This document shows positions 46,656 through 55,150 of a DNA stretch of 64,000 nt, piece after piece. The DNA is from Chitinophaga sp. Cy-1792 (lineage in GTDB: Bacteria; Bacteroidota; Bacteroidia; Chitinophagales; Chitinophagaceae): assembly GCF_011752935.1 (NCBI RefSeq), contig NZ_VWWO01000001.1, forward strand, positions 3,439,067 through 3,503,066. The letters are read 5' to 3'. The notes under the pieces were generated by a model, which saw only the letters and a list, made by a program, of their open reading frames with translations, had not been told where the DNA came from and searched no databases. Every line of letters begins with the position of its first letter. Position 1 is the stretch's first letter. A program made the position numbers and the translations under genes.

Positions 46656-47660
46656 ATGTCAGTGAAAATATTAGCGATAGAATCATCTTGCGATGATACA
46701 GGAGCAGCAGTATTGGTAGATGGAAAGATCTTATCCAACCAGATAGCAGGCCAGCGGGTACATGAAGAATATGGTGGAGTGGTGCCGGAACTGGCATCCC
46801 GTGCACACCAGGAAAACATTGTTCCTGTGGTGGATATCGCCCTTCAGAAAGCCGGCGTAAAGAAGGAAGAGCTGAGCGCGATTGCGTTTACACAGTCGCC
46901 CGGACTGATAGGTTCCCTGCTGGTGGGCAGTTGTTTTGCCAAATCCATGGCGATGGCCCTGAATATACCGCTGATAGGCGTGCACCATATGCAGGCGCAT
47001 GTACTGGCCAATTTCATTGATGATCCCAAACCTGATTTCCCATTTCTTTGCTTAACAGTATCCGGTGGACATACACAGATCGTGTTGTGTGAAAGTCCGC
47101 TGAGGATGCGTGTGATCGGTGAAACGCTGGATGATGCAGCCGGAGAGGCTTTTGATAAAAGCGCCAAATTGCTTGGTCTGCCTTATCCTGGTGGCCCGCT
47201 GATCGATAAATATGCCAAAGAGGGCAACCCTGACCGTTTTAAATTTCCGGAGCCGCGTATCCCTGAGCTGAATTTCAGCTTCAGCGGATTAAAAACGGCG
47301 ATATTATATTTTCTGCAGGAGAACCAGCAGCGCGATCCGCAGTTTATTGAGCAGAACCTGCCTGATATCTGTGCTTCCATCCAGCAGCGTATCATCAGTA
47401 TATTGCTGAATAAAGTGGTGAAGGCCGCAGCAGAAACCGGCGTGAAAGATATTGCCATTGCCGGTGGTGTTAGTGCCAACAGCGGACTCAGAGCTGCGTT
47501 GGAACAATATGGTAAAAAACATGGCTGGCGTACATTTATTCCTAAGTTCGAATATTGTACGGATAATGCCGGGATGATTGCCATCACTGCCTATTACAAG
47601 TACCTGGAAGGTGATTTTGTAGGGCTGGATGCGGTGCCTACTGCGAGGGCAGCGTTTTAA
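46656..47660 (+). CDS. tsaD: tRNA N6-adenosine threonylcarbamoyltransferase TsaD
   Basis: 334 residues from ATG 46656 (MSVKILAIESSCDDTGAAV); an in-frame TTG three codons upstream lies inside the promoter box. The metal-binding HHMQAHV motif, the ASKH-fold stretches SGGHTQIVL and GEAFDKSAKLLGLPYPGG, and NFSFSGLKTAI are all present. Reaction: transfer of threonylcarbamoyl from TC-AMP to A37 of ANN-decoding tRNAs, with TsaB/TsaE. Confidence 0.97.
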   Translation: MSVKILAIESSCDDTGAAVLVDGKILSNQIAGQRVHEEYGGVVPELASRAHQENIVPVVDIALQKAGVKKEELSAIAFTQSPGLIGSLLVGSCFAKSMAMALNIPLIGVHHMQAHVLANFIDDPKPDFPFLCLTVSGGHTQIVLCESPLRMRVIGETLDDAAGEAFDKSAKLLGLPYPGGPLIDKYAKEGNPDRFKFPEPRIPELNFSFSGLKTAILYFLQENQQRDPQFIEQNLPDICASIQQRIISILLNKVVKAAAETGVKDIAIAGGVSANSGLRAALEQYGKKHGWRTFIPKFEYCTDNAGMIAITAYYKYLEGDFVGLDAVPTARAAF

Positions 47661-47977
47661 CTGATATTTTTTTATGTTTTTTATAAAGAAGTGCCACGGG
47701 CACTTCTTTTTTTGCCTATATGGGATTGTCATCAACAATTCCCTTGTCTCTGTTGGATTTGCAGCCGATACCGAAGGTATCGGCTGGGTAGTTCCCTCTG
47801 CTTAGTAGAGGCGCGCTGCGCTATCGCCTGTTAAATCCCGCCGTTTATTCCAGCCTTTGGTGCTGCTGCAAGCGCTTCGCTTACATGTCGTCCTTCATTC
47901 TGCCACTGATCCAGTAAATGCCTTTAGTTTAACGATTTAGCATTATATTGTTTGCATTAAGCCAACAAAAGGAACAT
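47661..47977. other. Spacer with a terminator and a separate 11-bp hairpin
   Basis: 47685-47713 is the tsaD terminator (stem AAGAAGTGCC / GGCACTTCTT, then a T-run). 47762-47786 is a second perfect hairpin (CAGCCGATACC / GGTATCGGCTG, 3-nt loop) without T-run. The rest shows no gene; the fucosidase promoter is probably near 47945, where TATTGTTTG resembles the -7 box with one extra base. Confidence 0.6.
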
Positions 47978-50092
47978 ATGAAAAAACTTTTTCTGGCCAT
48001 GATGTTACTGGCTTCGGCTGGTGCAAAGGCGCAGCAAACAGCTCTATCCGAGTGGAAAGATCAGAAGTATTCCATGTTTATTCACTGGGGAGCTATCTAC
48101 AGTACGTTAGGTGGTGTATGGGAGGGAAAACCCGTTACCAGAGGCTATAGTGAGCAGATACAATCCCACGCAGGCATCTACAGCGATGTTTATGGTGATG
48201 TAGCAAAACGGTTTAATCCGGCTTACTGGAACGCCGACTCCGTTGTACTGCTGGCAAAAGCCGCCGGTATGAAATCCGTAGTGATGACGAGTAAGCACCA
48301 CGACGGATTTTGTATGTTCCATTCAGCCTATACCGATTATAATGTGGTAGATGCTACGCCATTTAAGCGCGACGTACTGAAAGAACTGGCAGATGCCTGT
48401 AAGCGTCACGGGTTGAAATTTGGTATGTACTTTTCGCTGATAGACTGGCATTATCCGCAAGCCTATCCGATATCCAGTAGCAACAGTGATCCTATTACGC
48501 CGGAGCATCATCAGTTCAACCTGCGCCAGGTAAGGGAGCTGATGACCAATTACGGGCCGGTGTCAGAGATATGGTTCGATATGGGATCACTGACAGCGCA
48601 ACAGAGCAGGGAACTGGCAGACCTGGTACATCAGCTGCAACCGGGATGTATGGTGAGTGGACGTTTGGGTAATGATGCCGGAGATTTTTGTGTGATGGGA
48701 GATAATGCCTATCCTGATTATCAGATTGCATCCCCATGGCAAACACCGGCATCAGTATATGATGAAACCTGGGGCTACCGTTCCTGGCAGCAACATGGCG
48801 AAGCCGCTGCCAAAGCAGATGAAAAATTACGCGGACTGATCAAAGTAGTGAGCAGAGGTGGTAACTACCTGTTAAATATTGGCCCGCGCGGTGATGGTTC
48901 TGTCGTGGATTTTGAAAAAGAGGTGTTACTACGTAACGGCGAATGGCTGAAACGCAATGGGGAGGCTATTTACGGTGCTGCTCCGAATCCCTTCGATACT
49001 ACTTTTGCGTGGGGAGAAGTGACTGCCAGACCAGGCAAACTATATCTCCATGTACTGCAGATGCCAGACCAGAGCACGATCATCTTACCCGGACTAAAAA
49101 ATAAAATAACGGGTGTGTATACACTGGGCGATCACAAAACCTTAAATGAAGCCGCCATGAATAAAGGCGGAAACGTTGTCCTGACAGTACCTACAGGGCT
49201 GGTATCTTCCAGGGAAATACCAGTGATTGTGGTGGAGTATGCGGGTGATGCAGACATCCTGCCTTTACATTTGCTGAAACAACCGAAGATGCTGGACCGT
49301 AATAATGGCGCTTATCTGTATAGTTTTTCAGGTGTCGACTATGAGAGCTATTACCGTAGTGAAGTAGGCAAAACCTGGGCTTTCACTACAGCGAAACCGC
49401 AAAGGATGACCTTACGCTATAGTGCAGCAGAGCAGGGCAGGGAGCTGGCGCTTAACCTGAATGGCGTGGTCACCAATGTGCCGTTGCAGGGAAAGGAAGT
49501 GAAGCTGCCAGTGAGTGCAGCGGATCTGAGCTGGGGTAAAATCTACAGTGTAGGTCCTTATTGGGGTGGTATAGGTGGTGTGCATGCAGACCTGCACCAG
49601 GTGGATGTTTCAAAACATTGGGCGGCAGACAGCTCCTGGGTTTTACATCCGGAATGGCAGGATGACCGGGTGCAAACATTTGATGGTGGCCGCAGTACCG
49701 TATATTATGTATTGCAGGAGGTGACCGCTAAGAAGGCCGGTAATTATCTCGTAGGTTTTAGCAGCGGCGATGGTATCCAGGTTTTTGTCAATGGAGCGCA
49801 GCAGCTCATTCATAACAATCCGGAAAGGGGCGCTACGGAGTCGGAAGTATTATTGCTGCCATTGAAGCAGGGCGTGAACCAGATTGTAGTGCGCTTATAT
49901 ACCCGTTTTGCGAAGCAGTTGCAATGGGCGATCAATACAGACGTGCCACAGGTGATGTATGAACAGGAGCTGGATATTCCGGTGGAAGGCAGTGCGGCGG
50001 TACAGCACCTGACTATCCGTGATGCGAAGGCAGTTTCTCCACACAGGAATATGCGTATGCCTAATCTCTCCGTATCTTTGCGGGCAAAATAG
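47978..50092 (+). CDS. GH29 alpha-L-fucosidase, secreted
   Basis: 704 residues from ATG 47978, which gives a clean signal peptide (MKKLFLAMMLLASAGAKAQQ); a TTG ten codons upstream is not needed. The N-terminal half is the GH29 barrel: KYSMFIHWGAIYSTLGGVWEG, MTSKHHDGFCMFHS, GMYFSLIDWHYPQAY and EIWFDMGS with likely nucleophile Asp201. Residues ~350-700 add beta-sandwich domains, the last with PA14-like or jelly-roll look (DGIQVFVNGAQQLIHN). Reaction: release of alpha-linked fucose from glycans. It fits with the Endo-H-like and GH20-like enzymes in host- or plant-glycan use. Confidence 0.93.
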   Translation: MKKLFLAMMLLASAGAKAQQTALSEWKDQKYSMFIHWGAIYSTLGGVWEGKPVTRGYSEQIQSHAGIYSDVYGDVAKRFNPAYWNADSVVLLAKAAGMKSVVMTSKHHDGFCMFHSAYTDYNVVDATPFKRDVLKELADACKRHGLKFGMYFSLIDWHYPQAYPISSSNSDPITPEHHQFNLRQVRELMTNYGPVSEIWFDMGSLTAQQSRELADLVHQLQPGCMVSGRLGNDAGDFCVMGDNAYPDYQIASPWQTPASVYDETWGYRSWQQHGEAAAKADEKLRGLIKVVSRGGNYLLNIGPRGDGSVVDFEKEVLLRNGEWLKRNGEAIYGAAPNPFDTTFAWGEVTARPGKLYLHVLQMPDQSTIILPGLKNKITGVYTLGDHKTLNEAAMNKGGNVVLTVPTGLVSSREIPVIVVEYAGDADILPLHLLKQPKMLDRNNGAYLYSFSGVDYESYYRSEVGKTWAFTTAKPQRMTLRYSAAEQGRELALNLNGVVTNVPLQGKEVKLPVSAADLSWGKIYSVGPYWGGIGGVHADLHQVDVSKHWAADSSWVLHPEWQDDRVQTFDGGRSTVYYVLQEVTAKKAGNYLVGFSSGDGIQVFVNGAQQLIHNNPERGATESEVLLLPLKQGVNQIVVRLYTRFAKQLQWAINTDVPQVMYEQELDIPVEGSAAVQHLTIRDAKAVSPHRNMRMPNLSVSLRAK
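50073..50080 (+). promoter_or_regulatory. Promoter -7 box of the tRNA methyltransferase gene
   Basis: TATCTTTG matches TAnnTTTG, 15 bases before the ATG at 50096 and inside the 3' end of the fucosidase gene. Confidence 0.5.
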
Positions 50093-50095
50093 GGC

Positions 50096-50821
50096 ATGTC
50101 TAATACATATTTTAAGTTTAAGCAATTTATTATACACCAGGAGCACTGCGCCATGAAAGTCTGTACAGACGCCTGTATACAGGGAGCTTTCACGGCGCAG
50201 CACCTGGCTTTGCATGGTCATGCCGTGAAACGAGTATTGGACATTGGCGCGGGGACGGGGTTATTGAGTCTGATGGTAGCGCAGCAGCATGCTGCGGATA
50301 TTACGGCTGTAGAACTTGATCCTGGTGCGGCTTTGCAGTCGCGGGAGAATTTTGCATCCTCTCCCTGGGCGGAGCGTTTGCATTTGAAGGAGGCGGATAT
50401 CCGTACGTTGCCGGCGGAGGACCAGTTTGATTTTATCATTACGAATCCGCCGTTTTATGAGTCGGCCTTGAAGAGTGGCGATGCCAAAAAGGATCAGGCG
50501 ATGCATGCCACCAACCTGAGTTATGCGGCATTGCTGGAGGTGATAGCGGCGCATTTAAGCAGGGCGGGTGCATTTTCTGTATTGCTGCCATATGTAGAGT
50601 TTGAGCAGTTTAAGCTGCTGGCAGAGCGTGCGGGTTTTCATCTGCGTCGTGTGTTGCGTGTACGGCAGAGTGCCAGGCATACGGCCTGGTTCAGGGCGGT
50701 AGGTATCTTTGAATGGACACCCGGAGCGGTGTTGCCGGAAGACCTGGTAATTTATGATGAGCAGAACGTATATACGTTACCGTTTATTGATCTTTTAAAA
50801 GATTATTATTTCAAGTTATAG
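50096..50821 (+). CDS. trmN6: tRNA1(Val) (adenine(37)-N6)-methyltransferase
   Basis: 241 residues. Rossmann methyltransferase with SAM motif LDIGAGTGLLSLMVAQ, acidic end AVELDPGA, and the N6-adenine motif DFIITNPPFYESALKS (NPPF). The N-terminal FKFKQFIIHQEHCAMKVCTDACIQGAF is typical of TrmN6/YfiC. Reaction: N6-methylation of A37 in tRNA1(Val). Its stop is one base away from the convergent gene. Confidence 0.92.
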   Translation: MSNTYFKFKQFIIHQEHCAMKVCTDACIQGAFTAQHLALHGHAVKRVLDIGAGTGLLSLMVAQQHAADITAVELDPGAALQSRENFASSPWAERLHLKEADIRTLPAEDQFDFIITNPPFYESALKSGDAKKDQAMHATNLSYAALLEVIAAHLSRAGAFSVLLPYVEFEQFKLLAERAGFHLRRVLRVRQSARHTAWFRAVGIFEWTPGAVLPEDLVIYDEQNVYTLPFIDLLKDYYFKL

Positions 50822-50822
50822 T

Positions 50823-52037
50823 TTATTCTTTTCCGTCTGCATAATCCTGCAGGTAGCTGAAATGTGGTGTGAGCCGGCCATTGGCGGTAATGGTTGCGTT
50901 TTCTATCATGGTACTTTCTTCTTTCAGCATTTCTTCAAAAACATATTTCATGAGTTGGTCGCCGAAGTATTGTGAGGCGTCGCGGGGTAGTTCGTTGGGC
51001 AGGTTGCTGACGCACATCATGTCGATGGTGTCGGGCAGATAGGGGGCGGTTTGCTGAAAAGTTTGTTTATCAACGCCATACACGGGATCATCGATGGTGC
51101 TGTCGCCAAGATTGATGGGGACGGAGCCGTGTGTATCGTCGGTGATATCAGCGATGACCTGTATGCGGAAATTTTCTTTCTGAATGTCTTTCAGCTGGAA
51201 TAGTGGTGGGATGTTGTGGTCCCAGTAGATACCATTCATGAGAATATCGCTGACAGTTACATAAGGCAGGAACCGGCAGTCGTATTGATCGGGATGTGCG
51301 TGGAAGTCGGCGCGGCTGTAGGTTCTGTCATCTTTGCGGAGGTATAGCTCCCCTGCTTTCAGTTGCGTATATACGGGATAGTTATAGGTATTGATGAGGT
51401 ATTCTTCCGGCGGGAGGTATTTGATACCGAGGAGGCCCATGATTTCGAGTGTGCCTGCGGCTACGCGTCCGGAGCCGGTGATAACGATTTTGAGGGGAGG
51501 TAGTTTAACGCCGAAGTAGTGGGAGATGAGTTCCTGGAAATCGTGGCATTCGTGGACGGGTTTCAGCTGAAACGATTTTGTTTTATGTCCGTATGCCATG
51601 AGTCCGTTGTGTGCGCCTACCACGCCGGCGAAGAATCCGAAGCCTAGGATACGTTGTCCGTCGGGATGGACGAGGCATTCGTAGTCGATGAGTGTAATAT
51701 TTTTTTCCAGGATGGCCTGGAGCATGTGTTGGTTATGTGGTTGTTTCTTTTTGGTATGGCTGAAGAACAGGTAGGTTTTATTGGGGATGAGGAAGGCGGG
51801 GGGTACTTCTTTGATGCCCAGCAGGAACTGGCAGTGGGTGAGATCTTCGGTGATAGTTACGCCGGCTTTATGATATTCTGCGTCTTTAAAGCAGCGGTAT
51901 GTGGCTGGCTGCGCGAATATTTTTACCTGTGGAAAGTGGTGCATGATCCACTGGCATTGCTTTGGGGTGAAGGCGGCGCGGTTGTCGTGCGGTTGCTTCT
52001 CTTCCCTTATCAGTCCTATGTTTACAGTCGTTTCCAT
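50823..52037 (-). CDS. Saccharopine dehydrogenase-like / AlaDH-PNT family oxidoreductase
   Basis: 404 residues. The N-terminal half has the alanine dehydrogenase/transhydrogenase fold (IGLIREEKQPHDNRAAFTPKQ, LLGIKEVPP, YLFFSHTKKKQPHNQHML), close to yeast-type LYS1 saccharopine dehydrogenases that form lysine. The NAD-binding GxGxxA element is present as ITGSGRVAAGTLEIM, and the C-terminal part has RIQVIADITDDTHGSVP and DDPVYGVD. Likely reaction: NAD(P)-dependent lysine/saccharopine interconversion or a related amino acid step. No lysine gene is adjacent. Confidence 0.8.
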   Translation of the reverse strand: METTVNIGLIREEKQPHDNRAAFTPKQCQWIMHHFPQVKIFAQPATYRCFKDAEYHKAGVTITEDLTHCQFLLGIKEVPPAFLIPNKTYLFFSHTKKKQPHNQHMLQAILEKNITLIDYECLVHPDGQRILGFGFFAGVVGAHNGLMAYGHKTKSFQLKPVHECHDFQELISHYFGVKLPPLKIVITGSGRVAAGTLEIMGLLGIKYLPPEEYLINTYNYPVYTQLKAGELYLRKDDRTYSRADFHAHPDQYDCRFLPYVTVSDILMNGIYWDHNIPPLFQLKDIQKENFRIQVIADITDDTHGSVPINLGDSTIDDPVYGVDKQTFQQTAPYLPDTIDMMCVSNLPNELPRDASQYFGDQLMKYVFEEMLKEESTMIENATITANGRLTPHFSYLQDYADGKE

Positions 52038-52113
52038 TCTTTAAATTACGGAAATTTTCTGAAGCATAACAGGAGATAAAAAACGCTTTACAGAAATATT
52101 TTTTAAATATTTG

Positions 52114-52143
52114 TTGTTTATTAAATTTATTTACCTACTTTTG
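52114..52143 (+). promoter_or_regulatory. Promoter of tRNA-Leu
   Basis: TTG (52114-52116), 19 bases, then TACTTTTG (52136-52143): a full Bacteroidota promoter, with both elements at consensus spacing. The tRNA begins 49 bases further on. Confidence 0.8.
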
Positions 52144-52191
52144 CATCCCGCTTCGGCGGAAAGGTTCTTACAAAACAAGCGAAAAACAATT

Positions 52192-52278
52192 GCCCAGATG
52201 GCGGAATTGGTAGACGCGCTAGACTCAAAATCTTGTTTCGGCAACGGAGTGCAGGTTCGATTCCTGTTCTGGGCACCA
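52192..52278 (+). tRNA. tRNA-Leu (anticodon CAA)
   Basis: Seven-base acceptor pairs (GCCCAGA / TCTGGGC), D-arm GCG...CGC with GGTAGA loop, anticodon loop CTCAAAA with CAA at 52226-52228, a long variable arm as expected for a type II tRNA, T-arm with GTTCGATT, discriminator A and encoded CCA at 52276-52278. The anticodon stem has one U-U mismatch (27-31 CTAGA against 39-43 TCTTG). It decodes UUG. Confidence 0.95.
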
Positions 52279-52298
52279 AGACTACCAGTCGCTTGTTG

Positions 52299-52325
52299 AA
52301 AAGGCTCACGAAAGTGAGCCTTTTT
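52299..52325 (+). terminator. Terminator of tRNA-Leu
   Basis: Stem AAAAGGCTCAC / GTGAGCCTTTT with a GAAA tetraloop and T6. Confidence 0.9.
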
Positions 52326-52373
52326 TGTTTTTGCAGGAAGTCAATCCCTCTCAAAGTCACATTACATGCTATA

Positions 52374-52397
52374 TTCGCCAATGCAATGTTGTGCGAA
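52374..52397. repeat. Hairpin element, right-pointing copy flanking the 649-aa/DUF4329 module
   Basis: TTCGC ... GCGAA ends can pair, and the inner AATGTTGTGCGAA (52385-52397) is repeated exactly, inverted, at 55031-55043. The element lies between the tRNA-Leu terminator and the end of the DUF4329-like gene. Confidence 0.7.
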
Positions 52398-52413
52398 TCA
52401 CCCAAAATTTCTT

Positions 52414-52995
52414 TTAGAAATTACCAATTGTCTCAACCAGGCCAGTTGGATTTTGACTTTGTTGTGTAGCAGGTAATAAGTCAATAGGAGTATATTTTTT
52501 TATTTGTCCCTGAGGAGTTCCTAAATAGCAGAAATATTTTCCATAAGTCGCTTTCGCCTTGTCACCACCTTCACCAGTAAATATATTTCCGATTGAAAAT
52601 TCTTCATCAGTTTGAACTACTACTCCCTTTGGTCTCCCTCCGTGCGTATGATAACAACCGTAGCTGCCAATTGCTAAAAGATTGGCAGTAACAGGTATAT
52701 CGGATTTTGGTGCAAACGAATAATCGGCTTTTCCTTTCCTGGGTGGAGTAAAATAAAAATTGGAATCATTGGGATTTTTATAAACCCAGCCGGCATATTC
52801 AACCATTTCCTTAATGGATTTATCAATGATGTGAGCCAATGCACCAAAAGCAGCATCATCTAATGATGGATATTTCGTTTTTAATGGCACATCAGCAACA
52901 ACAGTAATTTCAGGTAAAGTGATTACCTGACCAGTTGAGGCATCGGAAGTTATTTTTTCAGCATTCAGCACTGCTGCATCTGATAATAAGTCCAT
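52414..52995 (-). CDS. DUF4329-like protein, candidate JAMM-type or effector domain
   Basis: 193 residues, no signal peptide. Residues ~40-185 match the DUF4329 pattern: YPSLDDAAFGALAHII at the start, YFTPPRKGKADYSF, a GCYHTHGGRPKG motif (His116, His118), EEFSIGN and YFCYLGTPQGQIKKYTPIDLL. DUF4329 commonly sits at the C-terminal tip of Rhs-type toxins; the HxH...S layout resembles JAB/JAMM peptidases, but the final Asp of the metal site is not evident. Here it stands as a separate gene, six bases after the unrecognised 649-residue protein. An enzymatic or toxin role is inferred; no immunity gene is obvious. Confidence 0.7.
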   Translation of the reverse strand: MDLLSDAAVLNAEKITSDASTGQVITLPEITVVADVPLKTKYPSLDDAAFGALAHIIDKSIKEMVEYAGWVYKNPNDSNFYFTPPRKGKADYSFAPKSDIPVTANLLAIGSYGCYHTHGGRPKGVVVQTDEEFSIGNIFTGEGGDKAKATYGKYFCYLGTPQGQIKKYTPIDLLPATQQSQNPTGLVETIGNF

Positions 52996-53001
52996 AATAA
53001 A

Positions 53002-54951
53002 TTATTTTGTTTCTGTTTTAGAATTATTACATCCGCAAACAAGATCTGGGCAACAAGGATAAACTTGCTCAAATAACTTTCCTTTGTCAGTTTCATTATT
53101 ACTAATCAAATTGTTTGCTAATTCAATTTTATCATTATTGAGTTTCTTTTCTCTTACTTTTTCATCTTGTAATCCATGAGAGTAAGTATCGAGTGCATCG
53201 CCTTGCCCCAACAATGCTTCAACCATAATTCCTTCTGTTCGCATTACAGTTGTTTGTGCTGAAACAATTATTCCTGTGACCACTTTTACAAGTTTTTTAT
53301 CGGGACTTACATAAACATTAGGTGGAGGATTATTTAAATCAATTTCATCTGGCGAAATGAACAGTTTTTTATCAGCTCCGATATAATCTAATTTGAGTTT
53401 ATCTGAAGGAATCACCGGGTTATCAATTGTCTTGGTAACTCGTGTCAGAAATGATTGGAAGTTTCCATTGTAATCTGAAACAAAGCATAAATGATTAACT
53501 ATAGCTGACAAAATATCCCTGGCGAAACTAGAATTGGTAAGTTTGCTTTTTAAAAATTCTCCAATATTTTCAGGCGTCCCTAAACTTGAAATAGCAATTT
53601 CCTCATATCCGCCGGGCAACCCTGATGAGTACGAAATTTTTGCGTCAATTAAATGAAACAGCGTTAAGAACTCCTGATTCATTTGCCTAAATACAAAATT
53701 CAGTGTCCTGCTTACATTAATATTCTCAATTTCTCTCTCGATCGAAGTTTCTTCGCCAGTTTCTGTTTTATTTTCATAGCTGGTATCAATGTTGACATCT
53801 CTTTTTGAGGAAGCTTTTTCGGAGTGTTTTGTAACACTATTACTTACTTGTTTAGTCATATTTTCTCTTTGGTTCGAACTTTCCCCGCTTAAACCTGCAT
53901 CCAGTTTTGTATCTGAAAAACCAAAATCTAAGTCTTCATTAAGATTTACATGCCAATCCAGTTTGTCCTGATGTGCATGTTTATCACTTCTTTCATTATT
54001 CAGTGTATTCTCAAAATCATTAGCACTTTCAGAAGAAAATGAATCAAGAATGCTGCTTGATTGCTTACTGTCTATTTCGGTTTTCTTATACGTTTTGACA
54101 GTGATCTTAGTCTTCTCACCCGGCAATAAGGTAAAAGTTTTTATTGTCCTGCCTGCTCCGTAATTGCCTAAAAAATTAGAAAGCTTATATTTCTCAACTA
54201 TAGCAATTTTCGGTGTGATCTCTTCAGGGATTGGGATAAATTTATAATCAAAATGACCTGCGAACTTTTGGTAGAGGCATAAAAAATTACCCTCTAGAAT
54301 TCTCTGTGCTATATGAGAGAAATTGTCAATGGAAAATAGTCTTTCGTACTGCTTAAGAATGAAACCATTTTTAAAGTCAATAAGGCGATTTACAATTTGA
54401 TTTGAAAGGACTTTTGAAAACTCAGTCTTGTTTGAAAAACCAGGTGATAACTCATTTCCGGCATTGTTTCTAATCTTAATAAGACCTTCAAAATTTGTTG
54501 GGAGATAAATGAGTTTTGATATTAAATATCTGCGCTCATTAATACTGTATGAAGGGAGCATTCGAGGATCTAAGGCAACTGTAGCACGCGCTCTTGTTTT
54601 ACTGTTCGAAATTGAACCAGATGATGGAATAATTGGTTTGGAAGAATGATTATAGCCATAATTGAGTATTTGTGTCACATCACCGACTAAATCGTCAAAA
54701 TTCATTTGACTCAATAAAGCCACTGCTTCACTTTTCCCTTTAAATGGAAGTTGAGTGAAGTCGGTAAAAATTTCTCTCCAATCTTTCCCTTTGAACCTTT
54801 CATCATTTTGCATTTTATCTTTGAGATTCAACTCAAAGTATTTGTTGCCAAAATAAGTAGTTGGTTCTGGAACATTGTAATTTACAATTGAAGCCACGTT
54901 TCCATCGTCCATCGTTCTGACAATTGGCTCTGAAGTTGAATTTGTTAGCAT
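53002..54951 (-). CDS. Unrecognised 649-residue protein, partner of the DUF4329-like gene
   Basis: 649 residues, no signal peptide or membrane segment. I do not recognise the family. Residues ~1-270 look globular mixed alpha/beta (SYSINERRYLISKLIYLPTN, NFLCLYQKFAGHFDYKF). A short conserved-looking beta block follows (TIKTFTLLPGEKTKITVKTY), then ~130 very polar Ser/Glu/Lys/Asn residues of coiled-coil or extended character (~290-420), a second globular part ending in VSPDKKLVKVVTGIIVSAQT, a charged helix and a cysteine-rich tail (CCPDLVCGC). Base composition is much more AT-rich than the neighbours. A possible promoter is CACTTTTG/TTG at 54998-55025 (minus). It may be a carrier or scaffold for the DUF4329-like protein. 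Confidence 0.75.
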   Translation of the reverse strand: MLTNSTSEPIVRTMDDGNVASIVNYNVPEPTTYFGNKYFELNLKDKMQNDERFKGKDWREIFTDFTQLPFKGKSEAVALLSQMNFDDLVGDVTQILNYGYNHSSKPIIPSSGSISNSKTRARATVALDPRMLPSYSINERRYLISKLIYLPTNFEGLIKIRNNAGNELSPGFSNKTEFSKVLSNQIVNRLIDFKNGFILKQYERLFSIDNFSHIAQRILEGNFLCLYQKFAGHFDYKFIPIPEEITPKIAIVEKYKLSNFLGNYGAGRTIKTFTLLPGEKTKITVKTYKKTEIDSKQSSSILDSFSSESANDFENTLNNERSDKHAHQDKLDWHVNLNEDLDFGFSDTKLDAGLSGESSNQRENMTKQVSNSVTKHSEKASSKRDVNIDTSYENKTETGEETSIEREIENINVSRTLNFVFRQMNQEFLTLFHLIDAKISYSSGLPGGYEEIAISSLGTPENIGEFLKSKLTNSSFARDILSAIVNHLCFVSDYNGNFQSFLTRVTKTIDNPVIPSDKLKLDYIGADKKLFISPDEIDLNNPPPNVYVSPDKKLVKVVTGIIVSAQTTVMRTEGIMVEALLGQGDALDTYSHGLQDEKVREKKLNNDKIELANNLISNNETDKGKLFEQVYPCCPDLVCGCNNSKTETK

Positions 54952-55030
54952 ATTTTTTTGATTTTATTGTTTGAAATTGAATTGTGAATTCATTTTGCAA
55001 AAGTGAATTATCTTGGTGTCGCCAATGGGT

Positions 55031-55057
55031 TTCGCACAACATTCGGGTATTTGCGAA
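55031..55057. repeat. Hairpin element, inverted copy flanking the 649-aa/DUF4329 module
   Basis: TTCGC ... GCGAA ends as in the copy at 52374-52397, in the opposite orientation; 13 bases (TTCGCACAACATT) are an exact reverse complement of that copy, and TCGCCAATG occurs beside both. Confidence 0.7.
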
Positions 55058-55150
55058 GGCAGAAATTTATTGAACGTTCTGTCCGGTACAAATGCCCATT
55101 TGAAATATGTCGTGTGAGTTATGACCTTAAGCTAAAAATTGAATGCTAAT

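Noticed and set aside
52192..52278. tRNA-Leu as the attachment site of an integrated element
   Set aside because: I found no duplicate of the tRNA 3' end downstream to 58 kb and no integrase gene; the hairpin repeats are the better boundary.
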